Positions 7,529 to 15,325 of a stretch of 64,000 bases of DNA are shown here, in pieces (the stretch's first letter is position 1; every line of letters begins with the position of its first letter). The stretch comes from Bacillus sp. PK3_68. Lineage in GTDB: Bacteria > Bacillota > Bacilli > Bacillales > Domibacillaceae. The stretch covers positions 62,001-126,000 of the forward strand of contig NZ_NQYC01000001.1 in assembly GCF_003600835.1 (NCBI RefSeq). Reading direction: 5' to 3'. A program made the translations under genes and the position numbers. The notes beneath the pieces were generated by a model, which was not told the origin of the DNA, searched no databases, and saw nothing but the letters and a program-made list of their open reading frames with translations.

Positions 7529-9030
7529 ATGCTAAGAATAGGAATGATCTGTCAAAAATTTATAATAGAGCGAGTGAAAGAAATGTCAATTAAAATGAGG
7601 TTTCTGTTGTCTTATGTTGGGGTGATCCTTTTTTCTATCACTTTGTTTTTGGCAGCTGGTTTTTTAATCATTTTTGCCATAACAGGTGATGTAAACTCTA
7701 TAGAGCATCTTTACAAAAAAACGTATGTACAAAAACCTCTGACAACAGTAGAAGAAAGTGTGTTTCTCGATTTAAAGCTGTTTGCTAAAAATAATCCTGA
7801 ACAGCTCCTCAAGGAAAAGGAGCTTAAGAAAATGGAGAAGAAAGATATTGAGATGGTTGTTAGAAAGGGCACAAAGGTCGAGTATGCTTCGCCTTCTCTA
7901 GACAAACAGGCCCTGGTTCAATCCCTTCCCGGCTTTGAAGAAACAAACATCAATACGCGAGATACGATTAAAATCAACGATTATTTTTTTACTTATGTAA
8001 AGTTTGATTTTTATTTTCCGGATAAAAGTAAAGGGAGCATTTTTGTATTGAAGAAGGCAAGTTCCTATGCTGAGCTCATTCGAGAGCTGTTTCCCATCCT
8101 ATCTGGCATTTTGCTATTGCTGCTTATCATAGTCATTGGTATGTTGAACTATTTGGTTTCACAAAGTATTATTAAGCCTATTTCTATTCTTAAAGAAGGT
8201 GCTGAAAGAATAAAGTCAGGAGATTTAGATTTTGAAATAAAGGCGATTTCAAGTGATGAAATTGGACAATTAAATCGAGCATTTGAGAAAATGAGAATAA
8301 AACTAAAAGAATCTATAAACCTCCAGCTTCAGTATGAGGAAAACCGCAAAGAGCTTCTTTCCAATATTTCACATGATTTGAAGACACCGATTACTTCGAT
8401 TATTGGATATGTAGAGGGGATTAAAGATGGTGTAGCAAATACCCCTGAGAAAATGGAGAAATATTTATCGACTGTGCATTCAAAAGCTATAGACATGGAT
8501 TCATTGATTGATGAGCTGTTTTTATTTTCCAAGCTGGATTTAAAAAAGAACCATTCAATTTTGAAACCGTCGAGCTGGATAGATATATGACAGACTACGT
8601 AGAAGAACTCTATTTGGATTTACACCAACAAAAAATTGACATGGACCTTCACTTTTTGAATAAACCGATCTACGTGATAGTGGATAGAGAGAAATTAAAA
8701 CGAGTATTAGCCAACTTAATAAACAATTGTGTGAAATATATGGACAAGGACCAAAAGAACATTTCTATTGCGCTAAATGAACGATTAGAGGATGTAGTTG
8801 TACAAGTAACAGATAATGGACAAGGTATAGAACCTTCTGCTTTGCCACATATTTTTGAACGTTTTTACCGTGCAGAACAATCAAGAAATTCCCAGACAGG
8901 CGGAAGCGGTTTGGGACTTGCGATTGCCAAACAAATTATTGTGGAGCATGGAGGGGAGATCTGGGCCACAAGCGAGATAGGCAAAGGTACAACTTTATTT
9001 TTCTCTCTAAAGAAAGGTGAACAAATGTGA
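7529..9030 (+). pseudogene. OmpR-partner sensor histidine kinase, frameshifted
   Basis: The pieces 7529-8590 and 8587-9030 encode one kinase: N-terminal membrane segment, ~120-residue extracytoplasmic region, second membrane segment, HAMP linker, HisKA box L-S-N-I-S-H-D-L-K-T-P-I-T-S-I, then N box (L-I-N-N-C-V-K-Y), D-N-G-Q-G-I, F-E-R-F-Y-R and G-G-S-G-L-G-L-A-I-A. One A restored in the A6 run at 8542-8547 gives L-D-L-K-K-E-P-F-N-F-E-T-V-E-L-D-R-Y-M-T-D-Y without a break. The real start may be the ATG at 7583 (MSIKMRF). It overlaps the response regulator by 4 nt. The stimulus is unknown; the two lipoproteins downstream suggest envelope stress. Confidence 0.8.
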
Positions 9031-9713
9031 AGGAAATATTACTTATTGAAGATGATATTAGCATTGCAGAACTGCAAAGAGATTATTTAGAAATCAATGA
9101 TTTCCATGTCGATATTCAACATGCTGGTGATGTAGGGCTTCAACGTGCACTGAGAGGAAACTATGATTTAATCATCCTAGATATTATGCTCCCAGGATTA
9201 AACGGATTTGAAATATGCAAACAAATACGCGTTGAAAAAAACATCCCTATTTTGTTTGTATCCGCCAAAAAGGAAGATATCGATAAAATTCGAGGTCTTG
9301 GTTTAGGAGCAGATGATTATATTACTAAGCCTTTTAGTCCGAGTGAGCTGGTTGCTAGAGTGAAAGCGCATTTAGCGCGCTATGAACGTTTAGCAGGGAA
9401 CCAAACTCATTCAAATACAATTTTCGTTCACGGAATATCGATTGATAAGTCAGCGCGTAGAGTTCATATTAACGGAGAAGGTGTTCCCTTCACAACAAAA
9501 GAATTCGATTTGCTTGTATTTCTTGTGATGCATCCAAATCAAGTATTGAACAAAGAACAGCTTTATGAAAATATATGGGGATTAGAATCGGCAGCAGATG
9601 TTTCAACTGTGACCGTTCATATCAAGAAAATACGAGGGAAAATTGAAAGAGATCCTGCCCACCCGAAATTCTTGGAAACCGTTTGGGGAGCCGGGTATCG
9701 ATTTAATGTTTAA
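9027..9713 (+). CDS. OmpR/PhoB-family response regulator
   Basis: A 228-aa protein with a receiver domain (acidic pair Asp9/Asp10, phospho-acceptor Asp52 in L-D-I-M-L-P, Lys in Y-I-T-K-P-F) and a C-terminal winged helix (F-T-T-K-E-F-D-L-L-V-F-L...V-T-V-H-I-K-K-I-R-G-K-I, ending T-V-W-G-A-G-Y-R-F). GTG start at 9027 overlaps the kinase stop, showing translational coupling. A perfect 19-bp palindrome at 9766-9784 just downstream, before the ankyrin gene, is a candidate binding site. Confidence 0.93.
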   Translation: MKEILLIEDDISIAELQRDYLEINDFHVDIQHAGDVGLQRALRGNYDLIILDIMLPGLNGFEICKQIRVEKNIPILFVSAKKEDIDKIRGLGLGADDYITKPFSPSELVARVKAHLARYERLAGNQTHSNTIFVHGISIDKSARRVHINGEGVPFTTKEFDLLVFLVMHPNQVLNKEQLYENIWGLESAADVSTVTVHIKKIRGKIERDPAHPKFLETVWGAGYRFNV

Positions 9714-9732
9714 TTAAATAGGGCATGTTAGG

Positions 9733-9759
9733 AACCGTTACAAAAGTGACGGTTTTTTT
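9733..9759 (+). terminator. Rho-independent terminator after the response regulator
   Basis: AACCGTTAC (9733-9741) pairs with GTGACGGTT (9746-9754; one G-T pair) across an AAAA loop, followed by Ts to 9759. Confidence 0.8.
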
Positions 9760-9765
9760 ATTAAT

Positions 9766-9784
9766 TTTAAGAAACTTTCTTAAA
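9766..9784. promoter_or_regulatory. 19-bp palindrome upstream of ankyrin lipoprotein gene
   Basis: TTTAAGAAACTTTCTTAAA is a perfect dyad around a central C, and TTTAAGAAA recurs at 9798-9806. It lies between the two-component terminator and the ankyrin gene. Related text (AATTTCTTAAAA) occurs near 7472 ahead of the kinase. This fits an autoregulated response-regulator site, by inference. Confidence 0.4.
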
Positions 9785-9878
9785 AAGTTTATCTTTTTTT
9801 AAGAAATTATTTAGATGGAGTTCAAAATTAAGCTTTAACATTATTTAAGCAATCACACTAAAGGTAGGTGAAATTTTC

Positions 9879-10586
9879 ATGTGGAGGGGGCTAACCATAG
9901 TCATTGGATGTTTTTTCATTCTTCAGGGATGTATTTCTGATAATGAGGGAGATCCAAAGAAACAGGAAAAACAAATAAAAGGAGAAATAGATGTGAATGA
10001 ACAACTAATTCAAGCTGCAGAACGCAAAGAAGCGGATGCCATAAGAAGATTGATCAAGAAAGGTGTCGATATTAATCTGCAGGACTCAGAAGGACGAACT
10101 GCGACAATGATAGCCACTTATAACAATGATGTTGAAACCGCTAAAGTCTTGATTAAAGCGGGAGCGGATGTCAATATACAGGACGACATGAACAACAATC
10201 CTTTTTTATATGCGGGTGCAGAGGGATATATTGAAATTCTAAAGCTTACGATTGCAGCTGGTGCTGACCCAACGATTACAAACCGGTATGGAGGAACTGC
10301 TTTAATCCCTGCCTCTGAGCATGGATATGTGGATGTAGTCAAGGAACTTCTTACTAAAACGGATATAGATGTTAATCATGTAAACAATCTAGGTTGGACT
10401 GCATTAATGGAAGCTATTGTGTTGAATAATGGAGATAAAAAACAACAGCAAACTATACAACTGCTCATCGATCATGGGGCGGATGTGAATATTCCAGATA
10501 AAAATAATGTGACTCCATTAGAGCATGCACGAAAGAATGGATTTAAAGAGATTGAGAGCATTTTGTTAAAAGCAGGAGCAGAATAA
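9879..10586 (+). CDS. Ankyrin-repeat lipoprotein
   Basis: A 235-aa protein with a short signal peptide ending in a lipobox (I-L-Q-G-C, Cys about residue 18), a charged linker, and about five ankyrin repeats from residue ~40 to the end (A-A-x-R-K-E-A-D-A-I-R-R-L-I-K-K-G-V-D-I-N; A-K-V-L-I-K-A-G-A-D-V-N; H-G-Y-V-D-V-V-K-E-L-L; L-L-I-D-H-G-A-D-V-N). It should be anchored on the outside of the membrane as a protein-binding module; no enzyme domain is present. It sits between the two-component genes and a second lipoprotein. The partner is unknown. Confidence 0.88.
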   Translation: MWRGLTIVIGCFFILQGCISDNEGDPKKQEKQIKGEIDVNEQLIQAAERKEADAIRRLIKKGVDINLQDSEGRTATMIATYNNDVETAKVLIKAGADVNIQDDMNNNPFLYAGAEGYIEILKLTIAAGADPTITNRYGGTALIPASEHGYVDVVKELLTKTDIDVNHVNNLGWTALMEAIVLNNGDKKQQQTIQLLIDHGADVNIPDKNNVTPLEHARKNGFKEIESILLKAGAE

Positions 10587-10679
10587 CCGGATTGTAAAAG
10601 GCTCTACCAATGAAATCAGATTCCTTTATTAGATTTAATAAGGATTATAATCAAAATTATAGAATGAGGAGATGAAACA

Positions 10680-11678
10680 ATGAACCAAACAGCAAAAAGA
10701 TTATCGCCTTTACTACTCGGATTAACTTTAGCTTTAGCAGGATGCAATACGAATGCACAGGCCGGTGAAAGTGAACAAAAACAAGAAACAAAAACAGAAC
10801 AAACGAACGCGAATAAATTCCATAGTTCAAATAAAGAGAAACAATCCGAAAATAAACTGACTAAAGGCCAGAAAATGGCTAACATTCTTAGCCGTACAAA
10901 TTGGCAAGGGACAAGAGTGTATGACAAAAAGAATAATGACTTAACAAAAGAGAATGCAAACTTCATTGGTCTTGCAAAATATGATGCGAAGTCAGGAAGA
11001 TATGAATTTTTTAATGCTCAGACAGGTGAAAGTCGTGGTGATACGGGAACGTTCTTTATCACCAACGATGGGAAGAAGAGAATATTGATTTCAGAATCAA
11101 TGAATTACCAAGCTGTTGTTGACATGACAAAACTAAATAAAGAGGTCTTTACTTATAAAAGAATGGGAAAAGATGCTAATGGCAACGATGTAGAAGTATT
11201 TGTTGAACATGTGCCATATAAAGAAAAAGAGCTGGATTTTACCGATCCGGACAAGCAGTTAGACACTACTACAGGAGATATTGTTAAAGACGTTGATGGA
11301 GATAATATTTTAGGCAGCACTCTTTGGCACGGAACAAAGGTATTAGATGAAGACGGCAATGAGGTAACAAAGTATAATTCGATGTTTATAAGCCTGGCAA
11401 AATTTGATGACAAGACGAATAAATATGAGTTTTTCAATGCTAAAACAGGCAAAAGCCGTGGTGATTATGGCTACTTCGATATTGTACACGAAAATAAAAT
11501 AAGAGCCCATGTTTCGATTGGAAATAATAAGTATGGTGTCGCTCTTGAACTTACCGAACTTAATAATAATAAATTTACGTATAAAAGAACGGGCAAAGAC
11601 AAAGGTGGCAAGGACATAACTGTATTCGTGGAACATGAACCTTATAAAGGTGACTTTAAACCAAAATTTACCAAATAA
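10680..11678 (+). CDS. Lipoprotein with tandem DUF4822 domains
   Basis: A 332-aa protein with a signal peptide and lipobox (L-A-G-C, Cys about residue 22), a polar Gln/Lys/Glu-rich spacer (24-60), then two homologous units, about 62-180 and 205-325. Each contains W-x-G-T-x-V-x-D, F-I-x-L-A-K-Y/F-D, Y-E-F-F-N-A-x-T-G-x-S-R-G-D, F-T-Y-K-R-x-G-K-D and V-F-V-E-H-x-P-Y-K. This duplication matches what I know as DUF4822, a domain of unknown function. AATGAGGAG precedes the ATG. No function can be given beyond surface attachment. Confidence 0.82.
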   Translation: MNQTAKRLSPLLLGLTLALAGCNTNAQAGESEQKQETKTEQTNANKFHSSNKEKQSENKLTKGQKMANILSRTNWQGTRVYDKKNNDLTKENANFIGLAKYDAKSGRYEFFNAQTGESRGDTGTFFITNDGKKRILISESMNYQAVVDMTKLNKEVFTYKRMGKDANGNDVEVFVEHVPYKEKELDFTDPDKQLDTTTGDIVKDVDGDNILGSTLWHGTKVLDEDGNEVTKYNSMFISLAKFDDKTNKYEFFNAKTGKSRGDYGYFDIVHENKIRAHVSIGNNKYGVALELTELNNNKFTYKRTGKDKGGKDITVFVEHEPYKGDFKPKFTK

Positions 11679-11724
11679 TGTAAATAGGGCTTGGCATGCA
11701 ACTGAAAAGAAAATGGATTTCTCC

Positions 11725-11905
11725 GTTACTGAACGCTGTTTTTTGAATAAAAATTAAATTCTTAAACGAATGTATGGTTATATTTTTAGTGTAGTGACGT
11801 ACATCAAAATTAAACAACTAAACTTTACCCCCGTCCGAAGCTGTGGACGGGGGATCATTATTTAAATTTCTTAAAATTTACTAACTTTATTGTCCTTTCA
11901 TGCTT
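11725..11905 (+). repeat. Dispersed structured repeat, copy B
   Basis: Diverged copy of 6972-7160 in the same orientation. Its hairpin is CCCCCGTCC (11828-11836) with GGACGGGGG (11845-11853) across an 8-nt loop; relative to copy A the stem carries paired substitutions. The two copies flank the two-component/lipoprotein block as direct repeats. The remaining 11679-12142 region holds the promoter and operator described separately. Confidence 0.65.
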
Positions 11906-11956
11906 GTTTTATAAGTATTCGTCGTTATTTATTTTTCTGAAATTTCAAAAAATAAA

Positions 11957-11986
11957 TTGACTTTCGATCAATGGGTGCATTAAAAT
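11957..11986 (+). promoter_or_regulatory. Sigma-A-type promoter of the agmatine-deiminase-like gene
   Basis: TTGACT (11957-11962), an 18-nt spacer and TAAAAT (11981-11986), followed at once by a TetR-type dyad. It lies about 155 bp before the ATG of the gene. Confidence 0.55.
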
Positions 11987-11990
11987 AATT

Positions 11991-12012
11991 ACAGACCGGT
12001 CGTTCGGTTTGT
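11991..12012. promoter_or_regulatory. TetR-family-type operator
   Basis: The arms ACAGACCG and CGGTTTGT are complementary at 7 of 8 positions around GTCGTT. This resembles the ACNGACCG-type operators of AcrR/QacR-class repressors. Placed across the transcription start region, it should block the promoter when bound. No tetR gene is adjacent. Confidence 0.5.
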
Positions 12013-12142
12013 AAAAAATATTGAATGAACAGAGGTGGTAGTAGGAGTGACTCATCCTATACATTACAGCTTTTAGGAGAGAAGCCCTCTAAATTTTAAA
12101 GGCTAGATATCTCATTATTAAAATGAAAAGGGGAAAGACAAA

Positions 12143-13243
12143 ATGGCAAGAGTAATTAAAAGTACCACACCTAAAAAGGATGGCTTTAGAATGCCAGGAG
12201 AGTTTGAGGAACATAAGGGGTCAATTATCATATGGCCGGAAAAAGGTTTTGCGTTCAGAAACGGAGGCAAGCCTGCACAGGAAGTGTGCGTGATGGTTGC
12301 AAATACAATTGCTGAGTATGAGGAAATGACAGTCATCTGCTCTGCAGCGCAATATGAAAATGCAAGAGCAAGATTGTCAGAAAAAGTGCGTGTGATTGAA
12401 ATGTCAACAAACGAATCGTGGGCCCAAGATAAAGGAGCTTTTTATGTGATTAACGATGAGGGGGAAATAAGAGGGATTCAGTTTGGTTTTAATGCGTATG
12501 GAGGTTTAAATGAGGGGCTTTACTTTCCTTGGGATTTAGATAAGCAATTTGCACAAAAACTATTTGAGCTTGAAAATATAGATTCCTATGATGCAAGGCA
12601 GTTTATTCTTGAGGGCGGGGCTACACAAGTAGACGGAGAAGGCACGATTATTTTGACAGAACAATGCAATCTGAATCCAAACCGAAACGGTAATATGTCT
12701 AAAGAAGAAGTGGAAAGAAATTGCAAAGAATACCTCGGTTTGGATAAAGTCATTTGGATTAAAAGAGGGATGCTATACGATGAAACAGATGGTCACATTG
12801 ATGACATTTGTTTTTTTGTTAAGCCAGGAGTGATTGCTCTTTCATGGGTTGATGATGAAAGTCATCCGCAATATCCAGTATTTAAAGAGGCGTATGAGAC
12901 TTTAAGTAAGGAGACAGATGCAAAAGGTAGGAACTTCGAGATTCATAAAATACACATACCGGAAATTATTTATATTACAGAAGAAGAAAACAGAGGCTTT
13001 GATGTAGTCGCGGATGCGGCACCTCGTGAGTCCAATCAGCCATTAGCTGTAACTTATATTAATGGATGTTTTATTAATGGGGCATTTTTAGTACCACAAT
13101 TTAATGATCCGCGGGATCAAGAGGCGATAAAAAAATATCAAGAAATGATGCCGGACAGAAAAATAATTGGTCTCCCGACAAAAGAGTGGTCTCTAAGTGG
13201 CGGCAATATTCATTGCATGACTCTAGCTCAGCCTAAACCATAA
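12143..13243 (+). CDS. Agmatine deiminase family protein (divergent active site)
   Basis: A 366-aa protein of the porphyromonas-type peptidyl-arginine deiminase/agmatine deiminase family. Landmarks: M-P-G-E-F-E-E-H-K-G near the start, L-E-G-G-A-T-Q-V-D-G-E-G-T, D-G-H-I-D-D (catalytic His and Asp), and G-G-N-I-H-C-M-T with the nucleophile Cys358. By family it turns agmatine into N-carbamoylputrescine and ammonia. Two motifs deviate: the usual W-x-R-D-x-G-P is W-A-Q-D-K-G-A, and G-G-S-I-H-V-D is G-G-A-T-Q-V-D, so the substrate may differ. Likely works with the APC permease that follows. AAAAGGGGAAAG precedes the ATG. Confidence 0.82.
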   Translation: MARVIKSTTPKKDGFRMPGEFEEHKGSIIIWPEKGFAFRNGGKPAQEVCVMVANTIAEYEEMTVICSAAQYENARARLSEKVRVIEMSTNESWAQDKGAFYVINDEGEIRGIQFGFNAYGGLNEGLYFPWDLDKQFAQKLFELENIDSYDARQFILEGGATQVDGEGTIILTEQCNLNPNRNGNMSKEEVERNCKEYLGLDKVIWIKRGMLYDETDGHIDDICFFVKPGVIALSWVDDESHPQYPVFKEAYETLSKETDAKGRNFEIHKIHIPEIIYITEEENRGFDVVADAAPRESNQPLAVTYINGCFINGAFLVPQFNDPRDQEAIKKYQEMMPDRKIIGLPTKEWSLSGGNIHCMTLAQPKP

Positions 13244-13605
13244 ACATTTAAACGGAAAAGAGGTTATAGACTAAGTAAAGATGAGGATGCAGCTCTGGTG
13301 TCTGAGTTGAGTCATCTGTATATCTATAAAGAATTCTTTTGTTTCTCTTTCTTTAAAAAGGAAGCGTTTCCATTAAAGGTTGAATCTCAATTTCTATGTG
13401 ATTACTCAAAAAGAGTTGCAGGGATGGCGCAAGGTATTTTTATCCGCCATGTTTTAGGTTCGATCGTTATGGAATGACGAAGCATCAACAAATGAGCGAT
13501 TTTTATGAAGCTGTTTATGTAATAGATAAAAGAATATAACTATTCAATTACCGTTGTATACTATTCGAATCCTAAAATTAAAGCCATACACCGGGAGGAA
13601 TGAGT
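13244..13605. other. Intergenic region with possible decayed coding sequence
   Basis: Between about 13330 and 13540 two short frames look protein-like (KEAFPLKVESQFLCDYSKR, then FDRYGMTKHQQMSDFYEAVY) but switch frame and lack starts. They may be remnants of a lost gene. A partial cre-like palindrome, GGAAGCGTTTCC, lies near 13361. Confidence 0.2.
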
Positions 13606-14973
13606 GTGGATAGTGCCATAAAAAAAATGAATACGGATGTTAATGAAGGTCAATTAAAACGCACATTAAAATTAAGGCATGTTATTTTTATTGGGCTGGC
13701 GTATATGGCTCCACTGGCCGTTTTTGATACCTTTGGGATTGTGTCTGACATAACAAACGGACATGTTCCGGCAGCTTATGTATTAATTACGATTGCGGTG
13801 CTATTCACTGCCTACAGCTATGGTCGAATGGTTAAAGTCTATCCCACATCAGGATCCGCTTACACCTATACGAGAAAGACAATGAACTCTTATCTAGGTT
13901 TTTTAGTGGGCTGGGTCGCCTTGCTAGATTATCTCTTTTTGCCTATGATTAACGCGCTGCTTTCTAGCATCTATCTTTCAGCGGCATTTCCGAATGTGCC
14001 ACCGTGGATATGGATTTTTGCTACCATTGTCATTACTACGGGACTGAATCTTGCTGATATTAAGCTGGCCGTTCTCGTCAACTATTTTATGGTTATTATT
14101 GAATTTCTTGTTGCGATTCTTTTTGTGGTCTTTACTATTCGTGGGATTATAAATACTGAGGATGGAAAGTTATTCTCTGCTATGCCGTTCTTCAGTGGAG
14201 ACATGTCCTTTTCTAACATTTTTGCAGGAGCATCCGTACTGGCACTATCATTCCTAGGATTTGATGCAGTCACGACGTTGTCAGAGGAAACAGTTGAACC
14301 TAAAAAAAACATACCTAAGGCGATCTTCATTATTGCTTTTGTGGCGGGTCTCTTTTTTATCGCAGTAACTTATTTTATGCAGACTTTGTTTCCTGACATT
14401 TCTGTTATAGAAAACATAGCTGGCGCCTCTCCAGAAATCGCCAAGTATATCGGTGGCGCTCTCTTTCAGGCCATATTTATCGCTGGTTATCTCATCGCCG
14501 TCCTCGCCTGTGGATTAACTCAACAAATGAGTGCTTCCCGCTTATTATATGCGATGGGTCGGGATGGGGTTTTACCGAAAAGGTTTTTCGGTTACATCCA
14601 CCCGCGTACAGGAGTTCCCATTTTAAATATTTTATTAATCGGAGTATTAGCATGCTCGGCTATGTTTTTAGATTTGGCAAGGGCAGCCTCCCTTATTAAC
14701 TTTGGCGCCTTTATCGCTTTTTCTTTTGTTAACTTATCTGTTATCATGTTTTTCCTCAAATACGAGAAAAGTAAAAGAAATACACTAAAGTCGATTATCG
14801 CCTCAATTATTTTACCGCTAATAGGGTTGGGATTCAATTTGTATTTATGGTTTGAACTTGATTTTGCCGCTAAAGTAGTAGGGTTTGTATGGGCTGCCAT
14901 TGGCATATTGTATCTGTTGCGTGTCACTAACTTTTTTAGGGTCCAGCCTCCCCAATTTAATGAAGAGAAATGA
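13606..14973 (+). CDS. APC-superfamily amino acid/polyamine permease
   Basis: A ~455-aa integral membrane protein with about 12 hydrophobic segments. The first carries the APC signature (V-I-F-I-G-L-A-Y-M-A-P-L-A-V-F), followed by Y-P-T-S-G-S-A-Y-T-Y-T and G-F-D-A-V-T-T-L-S-E-E-T. The GTG at 13606 is preferred over the ATG at 13600 because GGGAGG ends only 1 nt before that ATG but 7 nt before the GTG. It follows the agmatine-deiminase-like gene, suggesting import of agmatine, putrescine or an amino acid. It is paralogous to the permease at 16786-18186 (same motifs throughout). Confidence 0.88.
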   Translation: MDSAIKKMNTDVNEGQLKRTLKLRHVIFIGLAYMAPLAVFDTFGIVSDITNGHVPAAYVLITIAVLFTAYSYGRMVKVYPTSGSAYTYTRKTMNSYLGFLVGWVALLDYLFLPMINALLSSIYLSAAFPNVPPWIWIFATIVITTGLNLADIKLAVLVNYFMVIIEFLVAILFVVFTIRGIINTEDGKLFSAMPFFSGDMSFSNIFAGASVLALSFLGFDAVTTLSEETVEPKKNIPKAIFIIAFVAGLFFIAVTYFMQTLFPDISVIENIAGASPEIAKYIGGALFQAIFIAGYLIAVLACGLTQQMSASRLLYAMGRDGVLPKRFFGYIHPRTGVPILNILLIGVLACSAMFLDLARAASLINFGAFIAFSFVNLSVIMFFLKYEKSKRNTLKSIIASIILPLIGLGFNLYLWFELDFAAKVVGFVWAAIGILYLLRVTNFFRVQPPQFNEEK

Positions 14974-15003
14974 AAAAGAAATTTATCAGACAAACGTTTG
15001 AGT

Positions 15004-15049
15004 CTAATGGGCCTTTTTCTGTAAATAGAAAAAGGCCCATTAGTTTTTT
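15004..15049 (+). terminator. Strong terminator after the first APC permease
   Basis: A perfect 17-bp stem (15004-15020 with 15027-15043, core AATGGGCC/GGCCCATT) with a GTAAAT loop, followed by TTTTTT. The rest of 14974-15325 shows no gene. Confidence 0.9.
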
Positions 15050-15239
15050 GTTTGATTCATCGTTTCACTTTAAACAGTTTCAAAAGGGGGAATGGATAAC
15101 GAGAGAACAATAGATCAGTAAATCGAATGGTAAGGCAATTTCTGTTGGATAGTACACAATGCGCTCCTTGGAGAAATTTCGCTATATTTTATAGAGGGTT
15201 TAGTAGATGATTATTCCGAGATTCGATAAAACCATAGCT

Positions 15240-15282
15240 AAAAAAGAGGCGGCCTGCCCCCTATATACCTAGCAGGGGGCAG
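15240..15282 (-). terminator. Terminator of the minus-strand peptidase operon
   Basis: CTGCCCCCT pairs perfectly with AGGGGGCAG (15254-15262 and 15274-15282); on the minus strand GCCGCC and a TCTTTTTT tail follow. Confidence 0.75.
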
Positions 15283-15325
15283 ACAGTTGAAATTGATAAA
15301 ATACAAGTGTTTCTCTAAATAAGAG

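Noticed and set aside
13357-13372. GGAAGCGTTTCC as a cre site before the APC permease
   Set aside because: Three mismatches to the cre consensus and more than 200 bp from the start.
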